DNA from: Schoenoplectus triqueter
Lineage: Eukaryota; Streptophyta; Magnoliopsida; Poales; Cyperaceae
Length of the DNA: 11,547 nt
NCBI GenBank assembly: GCA_964058805.1
Contig: CAXKVV010000129.1
Location: forward strand, 1 to 11,547
Reading direction: 5' to 3'
Both the position numbers and the translations under genes were made by a program. The notes beneath the pieces were generated by a model. The model saw nothing but the letters and a program-made list of their open reading frames with translations, was not told the origin of the DNA and did no database searches. Positions 1 to 8,124 of this stretch are shown here, one piece after another. How positions within the stretch are numbered: position 1 is the first letter of the stretch; each line of letters opens with the position of its first letter.

Positions 1-470
1 AAATTAGCGTTTCTTTGGATTTTATCGTCTTTTCTTAAAAATTCGGCAATATTCCTATTGTATTTAAGGGTGTTGGAAATTTATTTCACGCGATTTATGT
101 TCATTTTACGGTGTTTGTTTTATTGCTCACTTTTATACATATTTTATTGATTCGTTCAGGTTTGTTGGTTTAATCACTTAATTACGTTAAGTATTTTCTT
201 GTAAATCCATTTTTAATCAATTTGTGTCCCGATTATAATTACCGTTCCAGTTGTGTATGGTTTTTATGGTTTTTATGGTATTTTTCATTAACTAATTTAA
301 TTACGTCGTCCGACATTTCTCATTACATTAGAATGATAACATTCAGATAGTAATACAAGTACATAGGATAATGATCGAACTCATTTTTATTGATTCCATT
401 TTTATTACAAATACAATTACATTGATTACAAGAAATAAAACCTAAGTAAAAAAAATAGAGAAATTATTTA

Positions 471-490
471 ATATATATATATATATATTA
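471..490. repeat. (AT)n microsatellite
   Basis: A run of about nine AT dinucleotides sits just after a taGAGAAATTa-type word. That word also opens each unit of the tandem array at 3722-3959 in the inner LTR. This suggests that the outer copy carries one unit of the same array. Confidence 0.7.
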
Positions 491-660
491 AATTTATTCT
501 AAATATTATTTTTATTATAATCTTAAATTATATATTTCACTTTATTTTATATATATTAATATTATATTTAAAAATATAATAAAGGAAAAAGAAAGAAAAA
601 GAAAAGAAAAAAAAAGAAGAAATTAAATTAATTAATTAAAGAAAACGTTATTATTTTATT

Positions 661-820
661 AATGTGCTGGTGTTTTAATGAACGAGATCATACGCTGACT
701 ACTGTGCCAATTGTGCATGTGCACTAGCAATACGTAACGGGGACAGTCATGGAATATAATCATTTCCCGGTCTTTAGTCTATGGATACCGTCGAACCTTT
801 CAGGCGGCTTCCAATTAATT
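661..820. repeat. Conserved LTR block, outer copy
   Basis: This block pairs with 4125-4299. It contains near-identical words: tgttttaatg, gctgactac, a 26-base stretch from ggaatataatc to tcttta with one difference from the inner copy, and an approximately 40-base stretch from atggatacc to ccaattaatt with about three differences. It is more GC-rich than its AT-rich surroundings and much better conserved than the flanking LTR sequence. On the minus strand it would lie well downstream of the inferred promoter. Its function is unknown; a conserved regulatory or RNA-structure role is inference. Confidence 0.85.
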
Positions 821-1337
821 TTGTTACATTATTAATTAACCAATTTTATTATCTTGAGACTTTTTAATATTGGGTCTTATTTACTATTACTATTCCTAAT
901 TAAAATTAAAATAATTAAGATCAATTTATCAGCCCAATAAGACTTAATTTATTAAATTTTGATTAGCAAATTTTGGGCCCAATGGATTTTACTCTTAAAT
1001 CCTGATTACTAAGGTGGGGTCAGAGGATAACCGTATTTATTATATTTTCTTCCAACTCGTATTTATTATCCAACTTATAATTCCTTATGGTATGCTTTAA
1101 GCCCAACCCAAAATCTATTAGTTTAGGCATATTCTGAGAAGTCAATTCTCAAGTAGGACAATACAGTATAAGTATCAGCAGGGCAACAATTTCAAACCAG
1201 CAAAAATAATGAACCAACATAGTACTAGGGGCTTCCAGCATAAGAATCAGAGACGAACAATTCTATTAGAGGCAACAAGCTAACCCAAAATCAGGACAAG
1301 GAAATCAAATCAGCACCATAATAGCCAACTAGCAGTA

Positions 1338-1360
1338 AGGTACCAACTGGTACAACAAGA
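1338..1360. repeat. GGTACC motif, degenerate outer copy
   Basis: The sequence aggtacc-aactggtac followed by aacaag matches the first 16 bases of the 29-bp GGTACC motif and then diverges. It lies about 105 bases before the second outer copy. The inner LTR also has two copies, at 4889 and 5169, so two motifs per LTR seems to be the ancestral state. Confidence 0.5.
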
Positions 1361-1444
1361 ATAGCAAGGGAAACAAGGCTGACACAGAAATATAACAACA
1401 TACAAGGTATTACAGAGGCGCATGGTCTCAAGGCTTCACTTCAT

Positions 1445-1461
1445 TGGTACCGTTTGGTACC
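1445..1461. repeat. GGTACC motif, left part of the copy split by insertion
   Basis: These 17 bases (TGGTACC, GTT, TGGTACC) form the left part of a 29-bp motif; the remaining 12 bases are at 6496-6507. Joined across the insertion, the motif has the same length and spacing as the intact copies at 4889-4917 and 5169-5197. This is strong evidence that the intervening DNA was inserted here. Confidence 0.8.
1457..1461. repeat. Target-site duplication gtacc (left)
   Basis: The 5-bp word gtacc directly precedes TGTCACACC. The same word directly follows TTAACA at 6491-6495. Five base pairs is the usual duplication length for Ty3/gypsy and Ty1/copia integration. The word is common in this region, which slightly weakens the evidence. 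Confidence 0.8.
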
Positions 1462-1866
1462 TGTCACACCCCAAAATAAATAAAACAGATTAGGGGTGCA
1501 TAATCCCGCCACGTACGCACGACGAGACGTGCGTACGGAAGGCTAAATGAATAAAATAAGGCAATCACAGAATAAACAAAATAATAATAATAAGAGTACA
1601 TGACCATACAGTCCAGAATGAACAAAGAGAATACAACGCCTACATAGGCGGGGGCTAGCTCCATCGGAATGGGCAGCAATCTCTCAAAATAAAAACCCAA
1701 AAGAAAGAAATAAGACTCAAAAACCCGATGGATCCTAACTGACTACCCGGCTCACATGCAAATGCAGCAAAGCATCCCTGTCATCGCGCAGGACTGTCCC
1801 TAACACTCACCCTAGCAAAAATCCCGAACCTGAAAATAACTGGATCCCACATCCACCGTGGAAACA

Positions 1867-1889
1867 TGAGTAATTTTATAAATTACTCA
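1867..1889. other. Perfect hairpin, 10-bp stem and 3-nt loop
   Basis: TGAGTAATTT (1867-1876) and AAATTACTCA (1880-1889) are exact reverse complements separated by TAT. The hairpin lies about 400 bases before the inferred 3' end of the LTR, in a moderately GC-rich context. A role in RNA 3' processing or packaging is only speculative. Confidence 0.75.
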
Positions 1890-2020
1890 GTACGAATTTA
1901 GATCCAGCCTTAAGATTTGATCTTCTTTCCTAGACTGAACCCAAAAATCGATACTAATGTTTGAAATATAATATAATATTGATGAGTAAATATAATAATG
2001 TTATTATGCACATTTGACCT

Positions 2021-2040
2021 ACATGATATGACATGATATG
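2021..2040. repeat. Tandem decamer ACATGATATG x2
   Basis: Two exact adjacent copies of acatgatatg. A related string (acatgatatgatatgacatg) lies at about 3155-3173 in the same LTR, so the word is a recurrent local motif. Confidence 0.7.
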
Positions 2041-2158
2041 GTAAAGAAACTCGAAATAGAAAATTCTGTGGAAATAATAATATAATATAAAGTATGAGGT
2101 ACGAGAGTCAAACACCCATAATAAATACCCAGATTGCAAATTTACCAGACTCATCCCG

Positions 2159-2235
2159 AGCGGGCACTACCAGGGCCCAACTTACTAACTCGGGCCTTGC
2201 CTAAGCGGGCACTACCAGGGCCCAACTTACTAACT
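2159..2235. repeat. Two-copy 45-bp tandem repeat
   Basis: Positions 2159-2190 and 2204-2235 are identical over 32 bases (agcgggcactaccagggccc and what follows), at a spacing of 45 bases. The spacer between them has diverged. The copies are GC-rich within an AT-rich LTR, and the perfect identity suggests a recent duplication or local gene conversion. Confidence 0.9.
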
Positions 2236-2246
2236 TAGGACTTTAT

Positions 2247-2274
2247 GTTTGTGCAGCGACAACGCCGCACAAAC
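2247..2274. other. Hairpin with 8-bp stem, followed by a related small hairpin
   Basis: GTTTGTGC (2247-2254) pairs with GCACAAAC (2267-2274) around a 12-base loop containing gcgacaacgcc. A sister word, gcgataacgcc, at 2294-2304 forms its own short ggcg/cgcc stem. The repeated word within two adjacent potential hairpins suggests a structured piece of the LTR transcript. Confidence 0.6.
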
Positions 2275-2449
2275 GATAAGTCGGGCTCCCGAGGCGATAA
2301 CGCCCTAGGAGAGTGAACGGCTATAAAGCACGTACTCTGGTCTGCTGAATCTGGTAATTTACCTTACAAAATATAAACAAATGGATATAATATGTCTTCA
2401 GTTGCCATATCGTAAAAAGGAGATAACTACCCGTGAATTAACAAATCGG

Positions 2450-2576
2450 AAACAAATGGGAGCCTACACTGTACCAACCAAGGGTCAGAGGACCGCATCC
2501 CGTAAAAGTGTCAAAACGAAATATAAACAAATGAGAGCCTACACTGTACCCACTAAGGTCAGCGGACCGCATCCCG
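2450..2576. repeat. 75-bp tandem repeat, two full and two partial units
   Basis: Positions 2450-2502 and 2525-2576 are nearly identical (aaacaaatg, agcctacactgtacc, gaccgcatcccg), offset by 75 bases. A partial unit precedes them near 2367 (aatataaacaaatgg). Another follows at 2582 (ctgtaccaactaagg). It lies inside the solo LTR. Unit-number variation in LTRs is common and can distinguish subfamilies. Confidence 0.85.
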
Positions 2577-2993
2577 ACTTTCTCTGTACCAACTAAGGGC
2601 CAAAGGAGAAAGCCCTTCGGACAATACTAGGATCCTAAATACGCCGAATAAATATAATAATATAGTATCACGAAATAGATCCCAGTCTCGGATATGGCCG
2701 CCCACACTAAATATTGAAGTACAAGGTATCCTAAATCGCTCAAATTTAAATTAAAAATTTAATCATATAAAGAATAATAATAAGAAATATAATAAAGATC
2801 AAAAGAAAACACTCCGACACAGCCGAACCCGCCAAATGACGGGATCGGTGGATAACCCGACAGGCGAGGATGCGTAGTGCATATACAGACCGGTGGGTTC
2901 CACGGGCCTATGGGTCACCGTACGTAACCACAACGGTCTGGTTATGTAAGGAAACTCCAACTGAGAATTACTCGGTCCGCCTCTCAGCACTCT

Positions 2994-3010
2994 CATGCAT
3001 TTAATGCATG
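2994..3010. other. Palindrome, 7-bp stem with TTA loop
   Basis: CATGCAT and ATGCATG flank TTA. It contains two ATGCAT words and sits at the edge between GC-rich and AT-rich parts of the LTR. Confidence 0.6.
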
Positions 3011-3721
3011 ATTAACTACCTGACTTAATTAATAATTAGTGATAGTAATAATATTTTTCTAATAATTATAATCTACAACTTGAATTATTTACATCTATCT
3101 GTTCCTATCTCGGTACTATTTCCCGGATCCTACTCCTATCCTGTCTACGTGCAACATGATATGATATGACATGCAAAATGCGGATATGTCTCGAATATGC
3201 TGGTCAATCTTACCGGATGCACATGACAGGTCAGATTTAGTCTCTACGAATTTTTGGTCAGCAAATATCGCAATTCAGATTTATTTTAAAAACGATTTTA
3301 TTTGCGGTTTGGGTTCCTATTTCTGAAGAAAGAAAATTAAATCCAGGAAACCGTACCTGAGAATAATTTGGTTAGGTCAGAACGTCAAATTGCTAAGTCT
3401 CGGGTGGCGCATCACGATCTTATCAGATGAGTCGTTTCATCTCGAGTGTATTCGTTTGTCGGCTCGTCAAGATATTTTTTTTGAAAACCTATGAAGTCAG
3501 AAATAGATTAAATTGGTGAGTATCATATTCACATTAGGTCTGATTTAGTCAAGGTATACCGGACCCTAAATTGAAATTATTATTATTTAAGTTCGTATTT
3601 TAAGATTATATTTATTTTGATTTAAAATAATTGATTTATATTTTATTTTGATTGATTAAGCTAACTAATTATTATCACTTACTTAAATTAATTATAATTA
3701 GGATAATTAATTATCTAGAAT

Positions 3722-3959
3722 TAGAGAAATTGATTAATATATATAATATTATATAATTAATATTGTTCTTATTAAAAATAGAGAAATTGATTAATATATA
3801 TTTATATATTTATATATTTATTAATATTATTCTATTATTAAATAGAGAAATTAATTAATAGGTATATATATATATTAATTAATGTTATTCAATTATTAAA
3901 ATAGAGGAATTGATTAATATATATTTTTATATCATAAATTATTATTATTCTATAACTCC
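3722..3959. repeat. AT-rich tandem array, four units of about 60 bp
   Basis: Units begin at 3722, 3779, 3843 and 3902, each opening with tagaGaAATTgattaata or a close variant and continuing as AT-rich sequence ending in ttattaaaa-type runs. Unit lengths are 57, 64, 59 and about 57 bases. The outer LTR shows a single comparable unit near 457-515, so the array may have grown in the inner copy. It is followed, to about 4124, by simple A/T-rich sequence. Confidence 0.8.
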
Positions 3960-4124
3960 TAGTTATTTATATTATATTCTTTAATTATATCTAATTTTAT
4001 ATTTTACTATTATTTTCATTAAGTAGAAAATATATTATATAAAACTAGAATTAAAAATAAAAATCAAATTAAAAGAAAAGAAATTCAATTAAACTTAAAT
4101 TTAATTAATGTTTTTATTTAATTA

Positions 4125-4299
4125 AATGTGTTGGTGTTTTAATGTTCGGGATCATATGCTGACTACCAAATCGTTGGTGCCAATGCACCGATATCCCGAA
4201 TCGGGGGCAGTCTGGGAATATAATCATTTCCCGATCTTTAAGTTTACGTGATTAGTCCATGGATACCGCCGAACCTTTCGGGGCGGCTTCCAATTAATT
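4125..4299. repeat. Conserved LTR block, inner copy, with GC hairpin
   Basis: This pairs with 661-820. It contains an additional 15 bases or so (agtttacgtgattag) near 4232. Its end, 4266-4286, can fold into a GC-rich hairpin (CCGCC pairing with GGCGG, with an inner cga/tcg step around aacctt). The outer copy keeps the outer ccg/cgg pairs but has changes within the stem. Similarity between the two copies continues, weaker, to about 4460 versus 980. Confidence 0.85.
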
Positions 4300-4888
4300 A
4301 GTCATATTTTAGTTTAGTCACTTTTCATCTTGGGACTTTTAATTATTGGGCTTTAATTATTCATTACTAATCCTAATTAACATTTATCCAAAGTTAGGTC
4401 AACTTATCGACCCAATATAATCTACTTAATATTGATTTTAATTTGTGGGCCCATTTAGTTAAGTTCAATTTATTTTTCCGCATTTATGATTATCCGTCTA
4501 AGTGGTTTTTGCGCATATAACCCTTAAAAAGGATTATTACCATAAATTTTCAATTTGATCCCTAAACTTATTTTCTAATTCCTTATGTAACCGAGCAGCA
4601 GGGTTTACCAGCACTGAAAATTTTCTCAATACTAAACATAAAACACAAGTTCGCACAAAGAAAATCCAGGAGCCAACCAGTACAGGCAACAATATGACTA
4701 AGAGGGCATGCCAACTATGAACCATAATTCCAAACAAGGCAGCATATCATTTCAAGGAGTGAGTGCAAGCCAGAGAGATAATACCAACGATTAAAATTCA
4801 ATCCACACATTAACAACAATGATACAAATCAAATCAGCAAGAGGGACTAAGTCAACTCATATCAGCAATGAGCTTGACCCCGCCTCAC

Positions 4889-4917
4889 TGGTACCGACTG
4901 GTACCAGTGTACCAAGG
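4889..4917. repeat. 29-bp GGTACC motif, inner copy 1
   Basis: The motif consists of TGGTACC, GAC, TGGTACCAG, then TGTACCAAGG. It includes the 10-bp palindrome CTGGTACCAG. It differs from the copy at 5169-5197 at about five of 29 positions, with identical spacing of the three GTAC cores. Confidence 0.85.
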
Positions 4918-5168
4918 TACATAGTTTGGGAGGTAACGAGAATCTAGATTCACAATAGAAAAATAAACACACTTGCCACGAATTAGACCAAGCCAGTATC
5001 CCGATTTCAAGTAACCAGCACCAACAAGATAGTCCCGCACAAGTAAAGGCACAAGAGTCAGGCACAAATCAGACCCCAAAAAAAATGAAATCGGTACAAC
5101 AGAAAAACAATGCACAATAACATCCAACAACAATCACCACTAGCTAAAAGGCACAGGCCTCGCATCAA

Positions 5169-5197
5169 TGGTACTAACTGGTACCATCGTACCAAAG
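5169..5197. repeat. 29-bp GGTACC motif, inner copy 2
   Basis: The motif has three GTAC cores spaced as in 4889-4917. The sequence before it (aggcctcgcatcaa) resembles that before the split outer copy (aggcttcacttcat). This copy is therefore the homologous position to the place where the inner LTR inserted in the outer one. Confidence 0.85.
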
Positions 5198-5307
5198 CAC
5201 AGCAATAGCAAGGGCAATAACAGATATAGCAAGCAACAGGCGGTACAAGCAGAGCAACCCAAAAAGACAGCAACAGACAAAATCGCCCAAGCAAGACAAG
5301 CAAAGCA

Positions 5308-5341
5308 CGAGCTCAGCTCGGCAGCCGGCCCACACGGCCGG
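5308..5341. other. Adjacent GC-rich palindromes
   Basis: CGAGCT-c-AGCTCG (5308-5320) is followed by CCGGCC and GGCCGG (5325-5330, 5336-5341) around a 5-base loop. A further palindrome (accacct-t-aggtggt) lies near 5423-5437. All are in the GC-rich part of the inner LTR, before the purine-rich stretch. Confidence 0.5.
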
Positions 5342-5399
5342 TCAGAGATAAAGAAAGGTGTTACCCGCTTTGTGCAAGGCAACAATGGCTTCGTGCTCG

Positions 5400-6060
5400 G
5401 TTCAGAAGTAAGAGGGGAGGCAACCACCTTAGGTGGTCGGGGGCGGCCGAGGTAATACCCCAGCGGTGTAGGCCCGAGCTAACAAAGGTGAGCAGTGGGC
5501 AAGGCGAAGCCTAAATAAGCACGAGGGGAGTTAAAGGCAGCCAGATCTTGCGACGGGTTGACGTCCCTGTGCCGCCCTTGGCGGTACGAGGTTGCCTCGG
5601 CCAGGAAGAGAAGGGAAAACGCAAAAAGGAAAGTGGGGAAAGGGATAAGTGAATAGGGTTTTAGGTGTCGCCAGGAAGAAGAAAAAGAGAGGGGTGAAGA
5701 GAAGAGCTCGGTTTTCTTTGAGATCGAGCCAGAGGGAGAGAGACGCGGAGATTAAGAGGAGGAGGATAAAATACGAGTTTCGCCAGAGGAAGTGAAGTGA
5801 AAGGAAGGGTTGTTGTCGCCTTCGGTTCAGAAAAAGAAAAAGAAGAAGGAGCAGGGTATGGCGCTGAGGGAAAAAGCAATAAGGTCTCCATCGGATACCA
5901 TTAAAGCAAAAATGAATAGAGACAGGTGGGATACGACAGGGAATGAAATGGGCGAAAGACAAGGGGTCAGAGAAATAAATGGATGAGACGTTTGCGAGAA
6001 ATAGAGGAGAGAAGGAGAAAGATGGAAATGAGTTTGTCTGGATTTTCTTTGATCGACCTC
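5400..6060 (-). promoter_or_regulatory. Pyrimidine-rich (minus strand) presumed LTR leader, inner copy
   Basis: The plus strand is dominated by G and A (aggaagaagaaaaagagagg and similar), so the minus strand is a CT-rich tract of more than 500 bases. It follows AT-rich DNA on that strand, as plant 5' leaders often do. The words gtgagcag (5488) and gacgtc (5560) match 6915 and 6940 in the outer copy. Open frames on the minus strand here encode low-complexity F/L/S/P-rich strings and are not credible genes. That this is the transcribed leader is inference. Confidence 0.45.
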
Positions 6061-6362
6061 ATACGACCAACTGTGCACCGTTTCATCTTATCAAAATCTT
6101 AATTGATACTTTTATTTACTTTCATTACCGCTCAATCGTCAGGTTATGTCTTAACTAGTCAATTCATTTCTTCGTCAAATTGATAAATCAATAAATCGTA
6201 AAATTTGTTTTGTCTATCTTATTAAGATTTAAATAAATTCGAAATTGAATAAATTTAATTTGATCTTTGGAGTTTATTTCTAGGTATTGAGTTTGTTTCT
6301 TGAATGTTGTATCATTTATTCGATATTTTTGTAATATCAATTGACCTCATTTATACCTAAAA

Positions 6363-6370
6363 TTTATATA
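6363..6370 (-). promoter_or_regulatory. Candidate TATA box of the inner LTR
   Basis: The minus strand reads TATATAAA, a good plant TATA consensus, about 120 bases inside the inferred LTR start and about 300 bases before the pyrimidine-rich tract. In AT-rich DNA such strings arise easily by chance, so support is weak. Confidence 0.25.
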
Positions 6371-6490
6371 TTTGTTTATCGAACTATTTTCTATAGTCAT
6401 TGGTATCAGGTTATTTGTCTTATTAGAGTTAAATCGTCTTTGATTATACATATTAGTTATCATTATTAAATTAAATTTGGCGGTTTAACA

Positions 6491-6495
6491 GTACC
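6491..6495. repeat. Target-site duplication gtacc (right)
   Basis: This is the exact copy of 1457-1461. It directly follows the TTAACA end of the nested LTR. Confidence 0.8.
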
Positions 6496-6879
6496 AATGT
6501 ACCAAAGCTCCCAAAACAAGTCGCGTAAGGCTCTAATTAACCAGCGAAAATCAAATTGGCAGATCAGCACAGTTCAGACGGGCACAAGGGATGTAACAAC
6601 ACACAAGTGCATCCAACAAGTAAATTTTGAGGCTAGATGTCAAATTTTTCACAAGCGCACAAGATTGTCTTAAGGGACAATTTCATGTCATATAGGGAGA
6701 CCAAATCAGTCAAGACTGCACAATCAATTACCAGCAATGCAAAGGAGAAACCCAGTACAAGAAATCAGAGTCACACTCACCACACGAGCAACAGTTTAGA
6801 GGCAGCAAAGAACAATGTTCGGGGATCAGCCCTCGGCACACGACCAAAAGGACAAATAAGAGGGAGGAGGTTACCTAAT

Positions 6880-7480
6880 TTCACAAGAGGCAACAAGAGG
6901 AGGCGGGGCTAAGTGTGAGCAGCCTTAGAGGAGAGTTTTGACGTCGCTCTGGCTGCGTGGTGGTGGCCTCGGAAAGGGGAGGTTCAACGGGGAAGGGGTG
7001 AGGCGAATCCGGTCATGAGGTCAGATTTGTCTTATTGTGTTGCTGGCTCCGAGGATGGCGAAGGGGGAAGAGTGATGTGGCGAGAGCGGACAGAGATGCT
7101 GCACGGGTCATATTACCACCCGCGATCGTATAGGTCGAATCTGAGAAGTATGAGCTAAATCGGGTCAAAAAGAGAAGATGAGGTGAAGAGGGAATGATGT
7201 TCTGTGTAAAAGAGAGGAGCAGAGGAAATCACCACAGGAGAGGAGATGTCGGGGGGTGAGGAGAGAGCACCGAGTGGGATTAGTGACAAGAGGGAGGCAG
7301 AGAGTTTAAGAGGGAAGGGGCGTAGTCTCACCAGACGAAGTCAAAAGAACGGAAAAGAGGGAGGCAACGGGTGAGGGAAGCGTCGGGAGCGTCGGGAGGG
7401 AAGAAAAATGGGAGAGAAAGTTGAGATTTTTAATGAGGTGAGAGAGAGAAGGTTTGGATTTTTCGTGATATTTCACGTAG
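6880..7480 (-). promoter_or_regulatory. Pyrimidine-rich (minus strand) presumed LTR leader, outer copy
   Basis: The plus strand is strongly purine-rich with repeated gggagg, agagagg and gagagag words, as at 5400-6060. Both tracts end, reading rightward, in a ttgagattttt or tctggatttt type transition into AT-rich DNA. The base content is preserved better than the sequence, which suggests that composition, or simple-repeat turnover, shapes this part. The open frame at 6637-6912 plus is Lys/Arg/Ser/Thr-rich and shows no domain. Confidence 0.45.
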
Positions 7481-8124
7481 CCTTTTCTATCTGATAAAAT
7501 TTGAGTTATATTATTATAGTTAGTGTTATTATCTCTAGTATTTCATGTATAATCGTCATTAATCGTTTGGATATTGATTTGTTCAAGTCTATTTGATTCT
7601 AACTCAGTCAAAATTTGATTAATTAATTTAAAATCTCTCAATTCTAAATATTTTGACTAAGCCGGGATTACATCTTTGAACATTATCGATTTATTGTTAT
7701 TTTGTTCTGATTATTTACTTGTGTTAAATTCGATTATTAAATCTCATTTAATTTAATAGTATGTATTATTTAATTTAAATCATGATTCATGAATTTATTA
7801 ATTGGATGTTTCATTTATTATCTTGTTTTGTTTTAAGATACGAGTGGGACTTTCATATTTTAGATTTTTAGTTGATTCTTTCATTATAAATATTATTCCT
7901 TTAATTTAACTTAGATCAAAATAATTCGTGTTAGTTATTTAATTTGATATTAATTTACTTTATATTTTCATAGCCTTTTTAATTTGATCTTTAGGTTTTG
8001 TTATTCGATTCTCAATCTCATTCAATTTTACTTATATTTCAAATTTTGATTGAGTTATTATTTATTTTTTAATTATATTAAATCATCCTATCATATTTAA
8101 TGAATTTTGTGAATGATGTAAACA

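Larger units (their letters stand above)
1..1461 (-). mobile_element. Outer LTR, left portion (interrupted by a nested LTR, cut by window edge)
   Basis: This stretch is homologous, block by block, to roughly 3540-5190 of the nested LTR. The clearest match is 661-820 against 4125-4299. It is followed by a shared stretch with the words attgggy-tta-tta and gggccca, then by CA-rich sequence, then by a GGTACC motif at 1445. The copy stops at 1461, exactly where the inner element begins, and resumes after 6490. In the inferred minus-strand orientation this is the downstream part of the LTR; its terminus lies to the left of the window. Similarity outside 661-980 is patchy, so the two copies are old or belong to different subfamilies. 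No coding domain is visible. Positions 1-440 hold only AT-rich, T-biased sequence that I could not align convincingly to the inner copy, so the left part of this assignment is the least certain. Confidence 0.6.
1462..6490 (-). mobile_element. Solo LTR of 5,029 bp, nested in a same-family LTR
   Basis: The plus strand begins TGTCACACCCC and ends GGTTTAACA. On the minus strand this reads TGTTAAACC to GGGGTGTGACA, which is the TG...CA form of an LTR. A gtacc duplication flanks both ends. No second LTR, coding domain, primer-binding site or polypurine tract is present, so it is a single LTR left after recombination between the two LTRs of a full element. Minus orientation is inferred from the AT-rich end at 6490-6060, which carries TATA-like sites and is followed by a CT-rich leader. 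About 5 kb is very long for an LTR; such lengths are known in Ty3/gypsy lineages such as Ogre and Tekay/Del. I cannot assign the lineage without internal domains. Short open frames inside it, such as 5531-5962 minus, look like chance products of biased composition. Confidence 0.78.
6491..8124 (-). mobile_element. Outer LTR, right portion (inferred 5' part)
   Basis: This continues the outer LTR after the nested insertion. The first 12 bases beyond the duplication (6496-6507) complete the split 29-bp motif. Later matches to the inner copy are gtgagcag and gacgtc (6915, 6940), a purine-rich tract (6880-7480), and the word tttaatttgatcttt (7978, matching 6258). The inferred end is gatgtaaaca at 8124. 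On the minus strand this reads TGTTTACATC, resembling TGTTAAACC of the inner LTR. No primer-binding site or polypurine tract follows at 8125, so the outer copy may also be solo. The predicted 5-bp duplication on this side is ctaga (8125-8129); its partner would be beyond the left edge. Confidence 0.65.

Noticed and set aside
1464..1700. Minus-strand hydrophobic 78-codon open frame at the LTR end
   Set aside because: It lies in the terminal part of the solo LTR. Hydrophobic Y/F/L content follows from AT-rich sequence, and there is no support as a membrane protein gene.
2450..2576. CRISPR-like repeat-spacer pattern
   Set aside because: Only two full units, unequal partial units, a eukaryotic LTR context and no cas-like gene. 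It is a simple tandem duplication.
2799..2996. Minus-strand 65-codon open frame
   Set aside because: It is in a moderately GC-rich part of the LTR with no motif, and its length is within chance expectation.
5140..5455. Opposed 95-codon open frames on both strands
   Set aside because: They cover the same bases in LTR sequence containing the GGTACC motif. Neither has a recognisable motif, and both reflect local depletion of stop codons by GC-rich composition.
5531..5962. Minus-strand open frame of 143 codons
   Set aside because: The product is an F/L/P/S/R-rich string from the CT-rich tract with no domain, the homologous part of the outer LTR does not keep the frame, and a neighbouring frame overlaps it. 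It is a composition artefact.
6399..6410. ttggtatcagg, resembling the initiator-tRNA primer-binding site
   Set aside because: It matches only the first part of TGGTATCAGAGC, lies about 90 bases inside the LTR and not at a boundary, and is on the wrong strand for the inferred orientation.
1462..6490. Plus-strand orientation of the LTR
   Set aside because: The TG...CA ends allow either strand. I prefer minus because the CT-rich tract then follows AT-rich promoter-like sequence and the GGGGTGTGACA end fits an LTR 3' end. This is not proven.
6637..6912. Plus-strand 91-codon basic open frame
   Set aside because: It is low-complexity and basic, antisense to the inferred leader, without a domain and without a conserved counterpart frame in the inner LTR.
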